From Haemophilus quentini (lineage in GTDB: Bacteria; Pseudomonadota; Gammaproteobacteria; Enterobacterales; Pasteurellaceae): a stretch of 64,000 nucleotides of DNA. The translations under genes and the position numbers were made by a program. Positions 29,360 through 41,867 of the stretch are shown here, piece by piece. Position 1 is the stretch's first letter. The number at the start of each line of letters is the position of its first letter. The DNA is taken from the NCBI GenBank assembly GCA_001752465.1, contig MDJB01000001.1, positions 62,001-126,000 on the forward strand, written 5' to 3'. Below the pieces are notes generated by a model. The model saw only the letters and a program-made list of their open reading frames with translations. It was not told where the DNA came from and searched no databases.

Positions 29360-30325
29360 TTATTCCAAACGTTTTGCCACTTTAAGCCAATCACCTTTAA
29401 ATTCACGATGCATATTATTAATTGCATCAATAATATCATGGTGAACAAGTTGTTCATTTTGGATGCCTACGCAGTAGCCACCTTTACCTTGTAGCAATAA
29501 ATCTACCGCGTATGCGCCCATACGTGAAGCAAGAATACGGTCAAAAGCACAAGGAGAACCGCCACGTTGAATATGCCCTAAAACAGTTGCACGAGTTTCG
29601 TGCCCAACGCGAGCTTCAATTTCTTTCGCGAGAGAATGAACATCGGTTAAAAGTTCTGTGATTGCAATAATTGCATGGCGTTTACCACGAATAATACTCC
29701 GTTCAATTTGCTGAATTAATTCTTCGCGATTAAATTCAATTTCTGATGCGACGATATATTCACAACCGCCAGCGATGCCTGCAGAAATCGTTAAGTCACT
29801 ACAATGGCGCCCCATAATTTCAACGATAGAAATACGTTGGTGTGAGCTTGATGTATCGCGTAAATGGTCGATTGCATCTACTGCAGTTTGTAATGCAGTT
29901 TGATAGCCGATGGTATAGTCAGTACCTGCAACATCATTATCAATAGTGCCAGGTAAGCCAACACAAGGGAAACCATGTTCTTCGGTTAACAATTTTGCAC
30001 CCATGTAAGAACCGTCACCACCGATAACCACAAGTGCATCAATGCCGTGAGAACGTAAAATTTCTGCGCATTTCGCACGAACATTTGGATCTTTAAATTC
30101 AGGAAAGCGTGCAGAACCTAAGAAAGTACCGCCGCGATTAATCACATCAGATACGCTGTAGCGGTTTAGTTGTTTGATTTTATTGTTGTATAAGCCTTGG
30201 TAACCATCATAGATACCAAACACTTCTAGGCCTTCTGCAAGTGCTGAACGTACTACGCCACGAATTGCTGCATTCATACCTGGCGCATCGCCACCACTTG
30301 TTAAAACTGCAATTTTTTTAATCAT
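29360..30325 (-). CDS. pfkA: ATP-dependent 6-phosphofructokinase
   Basis: Committed glycolytic step: fructose 6-phosphate plus ATP to fructose 1,6-bisphosphate. The 321-residue protein shows ATP-binding [23 protein letters not shown], the catalytic TIDND segment and MGRHCSDL. The Gly in GGDGS marks the ATP-using, not pyrophosphate-using, type. It appears monocistronic, with a terminator after it. Confidence 0.97.
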   Translation of the reverse strand: MIKKIAVLTSGGDAPGMNAAIRGVVRSALAEGLEVFGIYDGYQGLYNNKIKQLNRYSVSDVINRGGTFLGSARFPEFKDPNVRAKCAEILRSHGIDALVVIGGDGSYMGAKLLTEEHGFPCVGLPGTIDNDVAGTDYTIGYQTALQTAVDAIDHLRDTSSSHQRISIVEIMGRHCSDLTISAGIAGGCEYIVASEIEFNREELIQQIERSIIRGKRHAIIAITELLTDVHSLAKEIEARVGHETRATVLGHIQRGGSPCAFDRILASRMGAYAVDLLLQGKGGYCVGIQNEQLVHHDIIDAINNMHREFKGDWLKVAKRLE

Positions 30326-30432
30326 ATTTACCTACTTTTAACCGTAATTGGAAACTGGTATAAGATTACATCATTAGAGGTATCCGCTCTAGCAAAATTT
30401 GATGAGATTTTGATCCGGCATAATTTTTTACA

Positions 30433-31014
30433 TTATTTTTGACAGAACAGTTGCCACTTCAAATCTTGTAAATGCTTTCTTTCTATATCCACAACGTATT
30501 TTTGCAAATGTTGTTGCACTTTATCGATGGATAAATGTTTAGAAAGTGTTGGTTGTTGTACTTTTTGCGAATATTGATACTGAACAAAGCCACATTGTGG
30601 TAATTGTCGTCCTTTCATCACATTGATTTGCCAAGATGGATTTTCTTTCGTTGGCGAATAGATGACATATCCATTTAATTCATTTGGATTGGTTGAATTT
30701 TCTGGAATAGCATCGAAATGGAAATCTTTTACGCCTGTATTACGATAAATACGTTCTCTCAATGCGATCCGCTCTTTAATTGAGCGCGCTGGTTGATTGC
30801 GATCAAAGAGAATTTCAATTTCAGATTGCCAATTTTCTAGCGTATCTGGCTTAGCTATATAAACATAGCGAGCAATGGTTTCTAAATCTTGGCTGCCAGT
30901 AAGGGCATAATTTTTACCGTTGTGCTCTAACTGCGTAGGCACATTTAATTGCGTCAGCTTAGTTGCACAGCCAGAGAGTATAAGTGCGGTCAAAATAACA
31001 AAAATTTTATTCAT
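30433..31014 (-). CDS. Small lipoprotein of unknown function
   Basis: A 193-residue lipoprotein starting [16 protein letters not shown] (Cys16). A longer reading from 31077 lacks a lipoprotein signal and runs into yaaA. It overlaps yaaA by 8 bp, so the two are likely co-transcribed. The mature protein is soluble, with [20 protein letters not shown] and [19 protein letters not shown] as readable stretches. I do not recognise a domain with a known function. An uptake signal lies within the signal-peptide codons (30982-30990). Confidence 0.8.
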   Translation of the reverse strand: MNKIFVILTALILSGCATKLTQLNVPTQLEHNGKNYALTGSQDLETIARYVYIAKPDTLENWQSEIEILFDRNQPARSIKERIALRERIYRNTGVKDFHFDAIPENSTNPNELNGYVIYSPTKENPSWQINVMKGRQLPQCGFVQYQYSQKVQQPTLSKHLSIDKVQQHLQKYVVDIERKHLQDLKWQLFCQK

Positions 31015-31783
31015 TAATATCTCGCTTAAATACAAATTCGGTTTCAGTGGAGGATGCTGAATCAAACCAATAACCACCTAAATCAAATTCTTTTAATTGT
31101 TCAATTTCAGTTAAACGATGTTGAATAATATAGCGACACATCAAGCCTCGCGCTTTTTTAGCATAAAAACTAATTACTTTGTATTTGCCATTTTTATTAT
31201 CTAAGAAAACTGGCTTGATTATCTTGGCTTTAAGTTGGTTTTCTTTAACTGATTTATAATATTCATCCGAGGCTAAATTTATCAGAATATTATCACCTTG
31301 TTCATCTATAGCTTGTTGAACCGCTTGAGTGATCACATTTCCCCAAAAGGCATACAGATCTTTTCCTTTTGGATTAGCTAATTTTGTGCCCATTTCTAAT
31401 CGGTAAGGTTGCATTAAATCAAGTGGTTTTAAAAGCCCATAAAGCCCAGAAAGCATACGTAAATGGGATTGCGCAAAAAGGACATCATCCTCAGAAAGTG
31501 AATCAGCATTTAAACCAGTATAAACATCGCCTTTAAATGCAAATAATGCAGCGCGGGAATTATTTTCATTGTGAATTTTTGTCCATTCAGAAAAGCGTGC
31601 AACATTAAGCCCAGCTAACTTATCGCTGATAGACATAAGTGATGAAAGATCTTGTGGAGAAAGTTTACGACAAACCTCAATAAGTTGTTCGCTGTAATCA
31701 GTAAAGTGCGGTTGAGAAACAGGAAAATTTTTTACCGCACTTTCAAAGTCAAGGGTTTTCGCAGGGGAGATAATGGCTAACAT
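31007..31783 (-). CDS. yaaA: Peroxide-stress protein YaaA
   Basis: A 258-residue YaaA/DUF328 protein, beginning [14 protein letters not shown] at 31783. The reading from 31864 adds 27 unrelated residues. In E. coli YaaA lowers free iron and limits DNA damage during peroxide stress. Family motifs: [30 protein letters not shown] and NLASDEYYK. Two uptake signals in opposite orientation lie near the 5' end (31704-31712, 31734-31742). It lies 52 bp after dprA. Confidence 0.92.
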   Translation of the reverse strand: MLAIISPAKTLDFESAVKNFPVSQPHFTDYSEQLIEVCRKLSPQDLSSLMSISDKLAGLNVARFSEWTKIHNENNSRAALFAFKGDVYTGLNADSLSEDDVLFAQSHLRMLSGLYGLLKPLDLMQPYRLEMGTKLANPKGKDLYAFWGNVITQAVQQAIDEQGDNILINLASDEYYKSVKENQLKAKIIKPVFLDNKNGKYKVISFYAKKARGLMCRYIIQHRLTEIEQLKEFDLGGYWFDSASSTETEFVFKRDINE

Positions 31784-31835
31784 AATCGTCCTTTTATGAA
31801 AAAAGAATGGGCGTATATTAGCATAAAAATTTACA

Positions 31836-33167
<1,332 letters not shown>

Positions 33168-33237
33168 TTATTAGTTAAATGTATATTTTATGTTGTGTTG
33201 AAATAAATTTTTTTGATATAAAACGCTAAAAAATAGT

Positions 33238-33265
33238 TTGACAGCCAGTTTTTTATTCGTAATAT
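33238..33265 (+). promoter_or_regulatory. Promoter of the leu leader
   Basis: TTGACA (33238-33243) and TAATAT (33260-33265) with a 16-bp spacer lie 33 bp before the leader-peptide ATG. It is the best sigma-70 match in the dprA-leuA spacer and fits the attenuation layout downstream. Confidence 0.8.
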
Positions 33266-33297
33266 GAAAAGCGTTTTACACAGAAGGATTTTTATTT

Positions 33298-33357
33298 ATG
33301 TCTCGTATTGTTTCTTTATCTCTCAACCTGCTGCTCTCACATTTTATGTGCGGCTAA
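33298..33357 (+). CDS. leuL: leu operon leader peptide
   Basis: A 19-codon open frame, MSRIVSLSLNLLLSHFMCG, with AAGGA about 7 bases before the ATG. Five leucine codons lie within seven residues, including LLL, the control codons of a leucine attenuator. Ribosome stalling here when Leu-tRNA is scarce would prevent the terminator at 33398. Too short for ordinary gene finders. Confidence 0.92.
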   Translation: MSRIVSLSLNLLLSHFMCG

Positions 33358-33397
33358 GTTGTGGATGAAAAACATCAGATGTAAATGCCCAATTTTA

Positions 33398-33428
33398 AAC
33401 CCGCACTTTATAAGCTGCGGGTTTTTTG
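33398..33428 (+). terminator. leu attenuator terminator
   Basis: AACCCGCA (33398-33405) and TGCGGGTT (33416-33423) pair perfectly and run into T6. It sits 40 bp after the leader peptide and 70 bp before leuA, exactly the place of an attenuator. The region from 33336 on (leader end and GCGGC/GTTGTGG) would supply the alternative antiterminator strands. Confidence 0.9.
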
Positions 33429-33499
33429 TCTAAAAAATACAGGAAAATGCGCCGCACTTTCGGAGTGATTTCAGAAGGACTTTTAGTAAGGACATTGTT

Positions 33500-35047
33500 A
33501 TGACAGATCGCGTTATTATTTTTGATACTACCTTGCGTGATGGGGAACAGGCATTAAAAGCAAGTTTGACGGTAAAAGAGAAATTACAGATTGCTTTAGC
33601 ACTTGAACGTTTAGGTGTGGATGTAATGGAAGTGGGGTTCCCCGTTTCTTCTCAAGGAGATTTTGAGTCTGTTCAAACCATTGCGCGTTATATCAAAAAT
33701 TCTCGTGTTGCCGCGTTATCTCGAGCAGTAGATAAAGACATTGATGCCGCATACGAGGCATTGAAAGTTGCTGAGGCATTCCGTATTCATACTTTTATTG
33801 CAAGTTCCGCATTGCACGTTGAAGCGAAATTAAAACGTTCTTTTGATGATGTGGTAGAAATGGCTGTTGCAGCAGTGAAACGCGCACGTAATTATACGGA
33901 TGATGTTGAGTTCTCTTGCGAAGATGCCGGCCGTACAGGTATTGATAATATCTGTCGTATTGTTGAAGCGGCAATCAATGCGGGTGCAACTACAGTAAAT
34001 ATTCCCGATACAGTAGGTTTTTGCTTACCAAATGAATACGGCAACATTATTGCTCAAGTGCGCAATCGCGTGCCAAATATCGATAAAGCTGTGATTTCTG
34101 TGCATTGCCATAATGACTTAGGTATGGCAACCGCTAATTCTTTAACTGCAGTACAAAATGGTGCGCGTCAAATTGAATGTACTATCAACGGTATCGGCGA
34201 GCGCGCAGGCAATACCGCCTTGGAAGAAGTGGTGATGGCAATGAAAGTTCGCCAAGAATTTATGGGTGTAGATACTCGCATCAACACGCAAGAAATTCAC
34301 CGTGTCAGCCAAATGGTGAGCCAACTTTGTAATATGCCAATTCAACCAAATAAAGCGATTGTGGGTTCAAATGCTTTTGCTCACTCTTCTGGTATTCACC
34401 AAGATGGTATGTTGAAAAACAAAAATACCTACGAAATCATGTCGCCGGAAACCATTGGCTTGAAGAAAGAGAAATTAAACTTAACCGCACGTTCTGGTCG
34501 CGCGGCGGTGAAAGGTCATATGACGGATATGGGCTACAATGAACAAGATTATGATTTGGACAAATTGTATGATGCGTTCTTAAAATTGGCGGATAAAAAA
34601 GGTCAGGTATTCGATTATGACTTGGAAGCATTGGCGTTTATTGATATGCAACAAGGGGATGAAGATCGTTTGGTATTAGATAAACTTTCAGCGCATTCAA
34701 CGAAAGAATATCCAGCAACCGCTTTTGTTCAATTGAAATTAGATGGCGAAAAATTAAGTACCTCTTCAATTGGAGGTAACGGCCCGGTCGATGCGGTTTA
34801 CAACGCCATCTTAAATTTAACTGGCTTAGAAATCAAAATGTCTCACTATAACTTAACCGCTAAAGGCGAGGGCGCTGAAGCATTAGGGCAAGTGGATATT
34901 GTGGTTGAACACGAAGGGCGTAAATTCCACGGTGTTGGTTTAGCAACAGACATCGTTGAATCTTCCGCGCTTGCTTTAGTTCATGCGATTAATACTATTT
35001 ATCGTGCTCATAAAGTCGCCGATATTAAAAGCCATAAACATCATTAA
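33500..35047 (+). CDS. leuA: 2-isopropylmalate synthase
   Basis: First committed step of leucine synthesis: acetyl-CoA plus 2-ketoisovalerate. The 515-residue product has the catalytic TIM barrel ([16 protein letters not shown], metal site [12 protein letters not shown]) and the C-terminal LeuA regulatory domain (from about 390, [13 protein letters not shown]) that binds leucine for feedback control. It is preceded by the leader peptide and attenuator and separated from leuB by a palindromic repeat element. Confidence 0.97.
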   Translation: MTDRVIIFDTTLRDGEQALKASLTVKEKLQIALALERLGVDVMEVGFPVSSQGDFESVQTIARYIKNSRVAALSRAVDKDIDAAYEALKVAEAFRIHTFIASSALHVEAKLKRSFDDVVEMAVAAVKRARNYTDDVEFSCEDAGRTGIDNICRIVEAAINAGATTVNIPDTVGFCLPNEYGNIIAQVRNRVPNIDKAVISVHCHNDLGMATANSLTAVQNGARQIECTINGIGERAGNTALEEVVMAMKVRQEFMGVDTRINTQEIHRVSQMVSQLCNMPIQPNKAIVGSNAFAHSSGIHQDGMLKNKNTYEIMSPETIGLKKEKLNLTARSGRAAVKGHMTDMGYNEQDYDLDKLYDAFLKLADKKGQVFDYDLEALAFIDMQQGDEDRLVLDKLSAHSTKEYPATAFVQLKLDGEKLSTSSIGGNGPVDAVYNAILNLTGLEIKMSHYNLTAKGEGAEALGQVDIVVEHEGRKFHGVGLATDIVESSALALVHAINTIYRAHKVADIKSHKHH

Positions 35048-35052
35048 TTGAT

Positions 35053-35172
35053 TAGTCCCCCTCTTTAGCAAAGAGGGGTTAGGGGAGATTTGGCAGAAGT
35101 AACATCAACCTCAGTGGTGAATTTTATATCGTTAAAATCTCCCCCCAAACTCCTCTTTATAAAAGAGAGGAG
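35053..35172. repeat. Nested palindromic intergenic element between leuA and leuB
   Basis: The left half is a hairpin, CCCCTCTTT/AAAGAGGGG (35057-35077), followed by GGGGAGATTT. The right half mirrors it: AAAATCTCCCC then CTCCTCTTTATAAAAGAGAGGAG in two arms. The halves also pair with each other, so the element folds as a long cruciform-like structure of about 120 bp. It codes for nothing. It resembles mobile palindromic repeats found between genes in many bacteria. It could attenuate or stabilise the leu transcript. Confidence 0.7.
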
Positions 35173-35202
35173 AAAATATGAAGAAAATTAACCGCACTTT
35201 AG

Positions 35203-36303
<1,101 letters not shown>

Positions 36304-36316
36304 TAAAAAACAATGA

Positions 36317-36355
36317 AAGTGCGGTTCAAAAATACCTCGGATTTTAACCGCACTT
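36317..36355. other. Inverted uptake-signal pair between leuB and leuC
   Basis: Uptake signals at 36317-36325 (plus) and 36347-36355 (complement) are 21 bases apart. They could form a stem-loop with AAGTGCGGTT/AACCGCACTT arms, but no T-run follows, so it is probably not a full terminator. The structure may tune leuB versus leuCD expression. Confidence 0.75.
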
Positions 36356-36391
36356 ACCCTAACAAAAGCCTCTAACGAATTGAGAAATATT

Positions 36392-37801
36392 ATGGCAAAA
36401 ACACTTTACGAAAAATTATTTGATTCGCACATTGTGTATGAAGCAGAGGGCGAAACGCCGATTTTGTATATCAACCGTCATTTAATCCATGAAGTGACTA
36501 GTCCGCAAGCCTTTGATGGTTTACGTGTTGCGGGGCGCCAAGTGCGCCAAGTGAATAAAACTTTCGGTACCATGGATCACAGCATTTCTACTCAAGTACG
36601 CGACGTGAACAAACTTGAAGGTCAAGCTAAAATTCAAGTGTTAGAACTTGATAAAAATACCAAAGCGACGGGTATCAAATTATTTGATATGACAACGAAA
36701 GAGCAGGGAATTGTACATGTGATGGGGTCTGAACAAGGCTTAACTTTACCGGGCATGACGATCGTTTGTGGTGACTCCCATACTGCCACTCACGGCGCGT
36801 TCGGTGCTTTGGCATTTGGTATTGGTACATCTGAAGTCGAACACGTGTTGGCGACACAAACCTTAAAACAAGCTCGCGCAAAAAGTATGAAAATAGAAGT
36901 GCGTGGCAAAGTGGCGCCAGGCATTACCGCAAAAGATATCATTCTTGCTATTATCGGTAAAACCACTATGGCGGGCGGTACAGGCCATGTGGTGGAATTC
37001 TGTGGTGAAGCGATTCGTGACCTTTCTATGGAAGGCCGTATGACCGTTTGTAATATGGCGATTGAAATGGGCGCCAAAGCAGGTTTAATCGCACCGGATG
37101 AAACTACTTTCGAATACTTAAAAGGTCGTCCGCATGCACCGAAAGGTAAAGATTGGGATGATGCAGTTGCTTATTGGAAAACCTTAAAATCCGATGATGA
37201 TGCAAAATTTGACACCGTGGTAACGCTAGAAGCAAAAGACATCGCACCACAAGTCACTTGGGGGACAAACCCGGGGCAAGTGATTTCTGTGAATGAAACC
37301 GTACCAAATCCGCAAGAAATGGCAGATCCTGTACAGCGTGCTTCGGCGGAAAAAGCCTTACATTATATTGGCTTAGAAGCTGGCACTAATTTAAAAGAAG
37401 TTAAAGTTGATCAAGTATTTATCGGATCTTGCACTAACTCTCGCATTGAAGATTTACGCGCAGCGGCGGCCGTCATGAAAGGTCGCAAAAAAGCCGATAA
37501 TGTAAAACGAATTTTAGTGGTGCCGGGTTCTGGTTTAGTCAAAGAACAAGCGGAAAAAGAAGGCTTGGATAAAATCTTTATTGCAGCAGGTGCGGAATGG
37601 CGTAATCCTGGCTGTTCAATGTGCTTAGGAATGAACGATGACCGTTTAGGCGAATGGGAACGCTGTGCTTCTACATCAAACCGTAACTTTGAAGGTCGCC
37701 AAGGCCGTAATGGTCGCACTCACTTGGTGAGCCCTGCCATGGCTGCCGCAGCGGGAATGTTCGGTAAATTCGTTGATATTCGTGACGTAACATTAAACTA
37801 A
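36392..37801 (+). CDS. leuC: 3-isopropylmalate dehydratase large subunit
   Basis: Aconitase-family [4Fe-4S] subunit that isomerises 2- to 3-isopropylmalate with LeuD. I place the start at 36392 ([20 protein letters not shown]), giving 469 residues; the upstream ATG at 36380 adds four. Motifs: [19 protein letters not shown], cluster cysteines in FIGSCTNSR and [11 protein letters not shown]. It lies 10 bp before leuD. Confidence 0.96.
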   Translation: MAKTLYEKLFDSHIVYEAEGETPILYINRHLIHEVTSPQAFDGLRVAGRQVRQVNKTFGTMDHSISTQVRDVNKLEGQAKIQVLELDKNTKATGIKLFDMTTKEQGIVHVMGSEQGLTLPGMTIVCGDSHTATHGAFGALAFGIGTSEVEHVLATQTLKQARAKSMKIEVRGKVAPGITAKDIILAIIGKTTMAGGTGHVVEFCGEAIRDLSMEGRMTVCNMAIEMGAKAGLIAPDETTFEYLKGRPHAPKGKDWDDAVAYWKTLKSDDDAKFDTVVTLEAKDIAPQVTWGTNPGQVISVNETVPNPQEMADPVQRASAEKALHYIGLEAGTNLKEVKVDQVFIGSCTNSRIEDLRAAAAVMKGRKKADNVKRILVVPGSGLVKEQAEKEGLDKIFIAAGAEWRNPGCSMCLGMNDDRLGEWERCASTSNRNFEGRQGRNGRTHLVSPAMAAAAGMFGKFVDIRDVTLN

Positions 37802-37811
37802 GGAGCAGAAA

Positions 37812-38414
37812 ATGGCAGGATTTAAACAACTTTCAGGCTTAGTAGTGCCATTGGATGCGGCAAACGTGGACACGGATGCGATTATTCCAAAACAATTCTT
37901 ACAAGCGATTACCCGCGTAGGTTTCGGCAAACACTTATTCCATGAATGGCGTTATTTGGATGTGGAAGGCACCAAGCCAAATCCAGATTTCGTATTGAAT
38001 TATCCACAATATCAAGGCGCGGCCATTTTATTAGCGCGTAAAAACCTCGGCTGTGGTTCGTCTCGTGAACACGCACCTTGGGCATTAGCCGATTACGGTT
38101 TCAAAGTGATGATCGCACCAAGTTTTGCAGATATTTTCTACAACAACAGCTTAAATAACCACATGTTACCGATTCGTTTAAGCGAAGCAGAAGTAGAAGA
38201 AATCTTCCAATGGGTGTGGGCAAATGAAGGCAAACAAATCCATGTGGATTTAGAAGCGATGACCGTAACCGTAGGTGACAAAGCCTATCACTTTGAACTG
38301 GATGAATTCCGCCGTCATTGTTTGTTAAACGGCCTGGATAATATCGGTTTAACCCTTCAGCATGAAGATAAAATCTCAGAATACGAGAAAAACATTCCAG
38401 CGTTCTTGCGCTAA
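37812..38414 (+). CDS. leuD: 3-isopropylmalate dehydratase small subunit
   Basis: The 200-residue swivelling partner of LeuC. Motifs: [13 protein letters not shown] near the start and the substrate-loop [22 protein letters not shown] lies before the ATG. It ends the leu cluster; an IS remnant begins about 30 bp after it. Confidence 0.97.
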   Translation: MAGFKQLSGLVVPLDAANVDTDAIIPKQFLQAITRVGFGKHLFHEWRYLDVEGTKPNPDFVLNYPQYQGAAILLARKNLGCGSSREHAPWALADYGFKVMIAPSFADIFYNNSLNNHMLPIRLSEAEVEEIFQWVWANEGKQIHVDLEAMTVTVGDKAYHFELDEFRRHCLLNGLDNIGLTLQHEDKISEYEKNIPAFLR

Positions 38415-38442
38415 AAAAGATAAAAGTTAGGTGTTTTTTATC

Positions 38443-39176
38443 TAATCCTAAAAGTTAGACTGTTAAATCAAGGACTGAGTTCTATACTCCATGGGGCTTA
38501 GTCCTTTTAGTTTACACTGAGTACACTCATGATTGTAATAATGAATGCACTTATGAATTATTTTTCTAGTTGATCAAAAGTATCAAATTGTTTTCCATTG
38601 TAGTCTTCTTTTTTACTGCCTAAAGAAGCTCTCCGTCACCGCATTATCTAAACAATTTCTTTTTCTCGACATACTTTGTTGAATACCGTTTTTAAATAGG
38701 ATTTATTGATAACCTCTCATTTGATATTACCTTCTTTGGTCGCGCTACAGTGCAATAAAATCTGGTCCAATTATTGCACAATGGCTTTTCACTTCAGATA
38801 CTGCTTGATTTAATGGGGGGATTATTCAGTATTTTCTTTTATCATTTGAAAGAACAAATCAATAAAGATAAGGCGATATCACAACAAATTATACGGATTA
38901 TTGTGATAATCATGAATGTTACGATTATCGCACTAAGTCCTCCTCAACATTAATCATAAGAAAGTCCAACGTATGATAAATATATTGGACATAAAGGAGA
39001 ATTAGACGATTTAATGTTTGTTCGAGAGATTGAAAATATGTTTGGATGAGAAAACAATTTTTACTATATTGAAGATAAAAATTCCTCACTTGTTGTTTGA
39101 AAGATAAGGTATTTAGTTAATAAAAAATCTGCACCTTAGTGAGTTGGTTATTTAGTCCAACTTTAGGGGCAGATTA
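38443..39176 (-). mobile_element. Decayed IS3-family element, copy 2, with an inverted inner segment
   Basis: Fills the 796 bp between leuD and alaA. Both outer parts read on the minus strand: the right end at about 38443-38760 (with the reverse of the copy-1 segment around GACAAAGTATGTCG) and the left end at about 39060-39176 (reverse of AATCTGCCCCTAAAGTTGGAC). The middle, about 38820-39000, reads on the plus strand and repeats copy 1 (SFYHLKEQINKDKAISQQI at 38833-38890). So the element is both decayed and internally inverted. No intact transposase. Confidence 0.75.
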
Positions 39177-39210
39177 TTTAGTCCTATTTATTCTTTTGTC
39201 AAAGAATACA

Positions 39211-40425
39211 TTATTGACGGTAATCCGACAAAAATCTTGCTAATTTTGTAATGGCTTCTTCAAGCTGATTCACATAAGGAAGGGTCACTACACGGAAGTG
39301 ATCCGGTGAATGCCAATTAAATCCTTTACCGTGCACAAGTAGTACTTTTTCTTGGCGGAGTAAATCCAGCACCATTTTTTCATCACTGTGAATATTGAAT
39401 TTTTTCACATCAATTTTCGGGAACATATACATCGCCCCCATTGGTTTCACGCAAGTAATACCTGGAATTTGAGTGATGAGATCGTAGGCTTTATTACGTT
39501 GCTCAAGTAATCGGCCTCCTGGCAAAATAAACTCATTAATACTTTGATAGCCACCAAGTGCGGTTTGAATTGCATGTTGCATTGGTACGTTAGCGCATAA
39601 ACGCATTGATGCCAGCATATCCAAGCCTTCAATATAACCTTTCGCATTATGTTTTGGGCCGTTTAAAATCATCCAACCTTGGCGGAAGCCTGCAACTCGA
39701 TAAGCTTTTGATAAACCGTTTAACGTAACAGTTAATAAATCAGGAGCAAGTGCGGCAATATGATGATGTACTGCTCCGTCATATAAAATTTTGTCGTAGA
39801 TTTCGTCTGCGAAGATAATCAAATTATTTTGGCGAGCGATTTCCACAATTTCTTGCAATAATTCTTTGCTGTACACCGCGCCAGTTGGGTTGTTTGGGTT
39901 GATGATGACAATCGCTTTAGTCTTCGCATTCACCTTGTCTTTAATATCATCAATAGCGGGAAACCAATTTGCTTCTTCATCACAAAGGTAATGAACAGCC
40001 TTGCCACCAGAAAGTGTTACCGCAGCAGTCCAAAGCGGATAATCAGGCATCGGCACGAGTACTTCATCACCATCATTGAGTAATGCTTGCATGGCCATTG
40101 TGATAAGCTCAGATACGCCGTTACCAATATATACATCATTGACGGTCGCGCCATGAATCTCTTTTGATTGGTAATATTGAACAATTGCTTTACGAGCAGA
40201 ATATAAACCTTTTGAATCACAGTATCCTTGAGCGGACGGCAAATTACGCAATACGTCAACTAAAATTTCATCTGGTGCTTCAAAACCGAAAGGTGCGGGA
40301 TTACCGATATTTAGTTTTAAAATTTTATTACCTTCTTCTTCTAAGCGTAGTGCTTCTTTGTGCACTGACCCGCGAATGTCATAACATACGTGTTCTAATT
40401 TGTCGGATTTTGGGAATAATCGCAT
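39211..40425 (-). CDS. alaA: Alanine-synthesising aminotransferase (AlaA type)
   Basis: A PLP-dependent class I aminotransferase of 404 residues that starts MRLFPKSDKLEHVCYDIRG, the signature opening of the E. coli AlaA (YfbQ) family, which makes alanine from pyruvate and glutamate. The PLP lysine lies in LNGLSKAYRVAGFRQGW; INPNNPTGAVYS and ADEIYDKILYDG are also present. It is often annotated simply as aspartate aminotransferase. It is divergent from menF, and the 5' spacer carries an uptake signal (40463-40471). Confidence 0.9.
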   Translation of the reverse strand: MRLFPKSDKLEHVCYDIRGSVHKEALRLEEEGNKILKLNIGNPAPFGFEAPDEILVDVLRNLPSAQGYCDSKGLYSARKAIVQYYQSKEIHGATVNDVYIGNGVSELITMAMQALLNDGDEVLVPMPDYPLWTAAVTLSGGKAVHYLCDEEANWFPAIDDIKDKVNAKTKAIVIINPNNPTGAVYSKELLQEIVEIARQNNLIIFADEIYDKILYDGAVHHHIAALAPDLLTVTLNGLSKAYRVAGFRQGWMILNGPKHNAKGYIEGLDMLASMRLCANVPMQHAIQTALGGYQSINEFILPGGRLLEQRNKAYDLITQIPGITCVKPMGAMYMFPKIDVKKFNIHSDEKMVLDLLRQEKVLLVHGKGFNWHSPDHFRVVTLPYVNQLEEAITKLARFLSDYRQ

Positions 40426-40581
40426 AGTGAAATCCTTTTGTTTCTAATAAATTTTTCGAGAAAAGTGCGGTTAATTTACGCTGAATTTTCAATATTGAAA
40501 AGATTTTGTAAAAAAATTTTTTGTCATTAACAATCTGCGGTAGAATACGGCTAATTTTTTGTGTATTTAAAACAAAATCTA

Positions 40582-41853
40582 ATGAGTTATTTAGCGCAGG
40601 CAATGGGCGAGTTAAAATCGCAAATTCACGCATATTTACAGCAATCAACGAGTGAACTTGTCCGTTTTCAGGTGAAACTGGACAAGGTTGATTTGTTGGC
40701 TTGGCTGAAAGGTCAATCTGCGTATCCACAATTTTATTTACATTTTCGTGATGAAGCAAAAGCATTAGCCGCTCTTGGTGAAGAGCGGTCATTTTCACAG
40801 TTAAATTTAGCGCAAGAGTTTATTGAAGAAAGTGGTTTTCCACTGGTAGGTGGTTTGCAATTTCAAGGTATAGCACAATTTGTATTGCCAAAAATTCTTG
40901 TTGAACAGGATGAGAAAGGTGCATTGGTATCATTTTTTGTGAAAGATGAGCAAAGTGTGAATGATACTTTAGCCCACCTCAAAACTTTTGAAAATTTCAC
41001 CGCACTTTCTGCTTTGCCAAAACAGATTCCTTTGCATACAGAGCCTAGAGCTAACGAGAGGACTTGGTGTGATTGGGTAAATCAGGCTTTAGTAGAAATT
41101 AAAAGTGGAGAGCTGACAAAAATTGTATTAGCCAATGAAACCACTTTTCATTTAAAGCAAGCGATTAATGCGTACGATTTTTTAGCAGAAAGCGAAAAAC
41201 AAAATCAAGGTTGTTATCATTTTTTGTGGGCTGAAAATCCTCATTCGGTTTTTGTTGGTTCTACACCAGAACGCCTATTTGCTCGTGAGTATAATTTGTT
41301 ACTAACAGAGGCTTTGGCTGGGACAGCATCGGTTTCTGAAAGTGAGGAAGAAACTAAATCTCAAGCCAATTGGTTATTAAATGACGAGAAAAATTTAAAA
41401 GAAAATTGGTTGGTCGTAGAAGATATTTCGCAGAATTTACGTAATCAAGTAGAAAGTTTTGATGTAAGCAATGTGGAATTGAAACCGTTACGCAAAGTAC
41501 AACATTTGATTCGTAAAATTCGTGCAAATTTGACCGCACATTATGCAGATGTAAATATATTAAAAGCGATTCATCCTACAGCTGCGGTATCTGGTTTGCC
41601 ACAGCAACAAGCCAAAATGATTTTGTCAGAAATCGAAATCTTTGATCGTGGCTGGTATGCAGGAACATTGGGCGTGATGAGCGATGCATGTTCAGAGTTT
41701 TGTGTGGCGATTCGTTCTGCCTTTATTGAAGGTCATCGGATTCGTGTATTTGCTGGTGCGGGCATTGTGGCGGGCTCGCAGCCATTGGAAGAATGGAAAG
41801 AAATTGAACGTAAAGCGGCAGGGTTGATTTCCTTGTTTGCAGAAGAAAAATGA
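40582..41853 (+). CDS. menF: Isochorismate synthase MenF
   Basis: First step of menaquinone synthesis: chorismate to isochorismate. I use ATG 40582 (MSYLAQAMGELKSQIH, 423 residues); a GTG at 40561 adds seven residues without a better ribosome site. Chorismate-binding motifs: GSTPERLFARE, EALAGTASVSESEEE, and the C-terminal IKAIHPTAAVSGLPQQQA and RVFAGAGIVAGSQPLEEWKEIERK (in parts). It is close to menD, with the menF stop just upstream of the menD ribosome site. Menaquinone context rules out a siderophore role for this isochorismate synthase. Confidence 0.93.
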   Translation: MSYLAQAMGELKSQIHAYLQQSTSELVRFQVKLDKVDLLAWLKGQSAYPQFYLHFRDEAKALAALGEERSFSQLNLAQEFIEESGFPLVGGLQFQGIAQFVLPKILVEQDEKGALVSFFVKDEQSVNDTLAHLKTFENFTALSALPKQIPLHTEPRANERTWCDWVNQALVEIKSGELTKIVLANETTFHLKQAINAYDFLAESEKQNQGCYHFLWAENPHSVFVGSTPERLFAREYNLLLTEALAGTASVSESEEETKSQANWLLNDEKNLKENWLVVEDISQNLRNQVESFDVSNVELKPLRKVQHLIRKIRANLTAHYADVNILKAIHPTAAVSGLPQQQAKMILSEIEIFDRGWYAGTLGVMSDACSEFCVAIRSAFIEGHRIRVFAGAGIVAGSQPLEEWKEIERKAAGLISLFAEEK

Positions 41854-41867
41854 TAACGGAGAAAAAA

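Noticed and set aside
40582-41853. Isochorismate synthase as part of a siderophore biosynthesis route
   Set aside because: It is contiguous with menD and menH, and no entB, entA or NRPS genes occur. It belongs to menaquinone synthesis.
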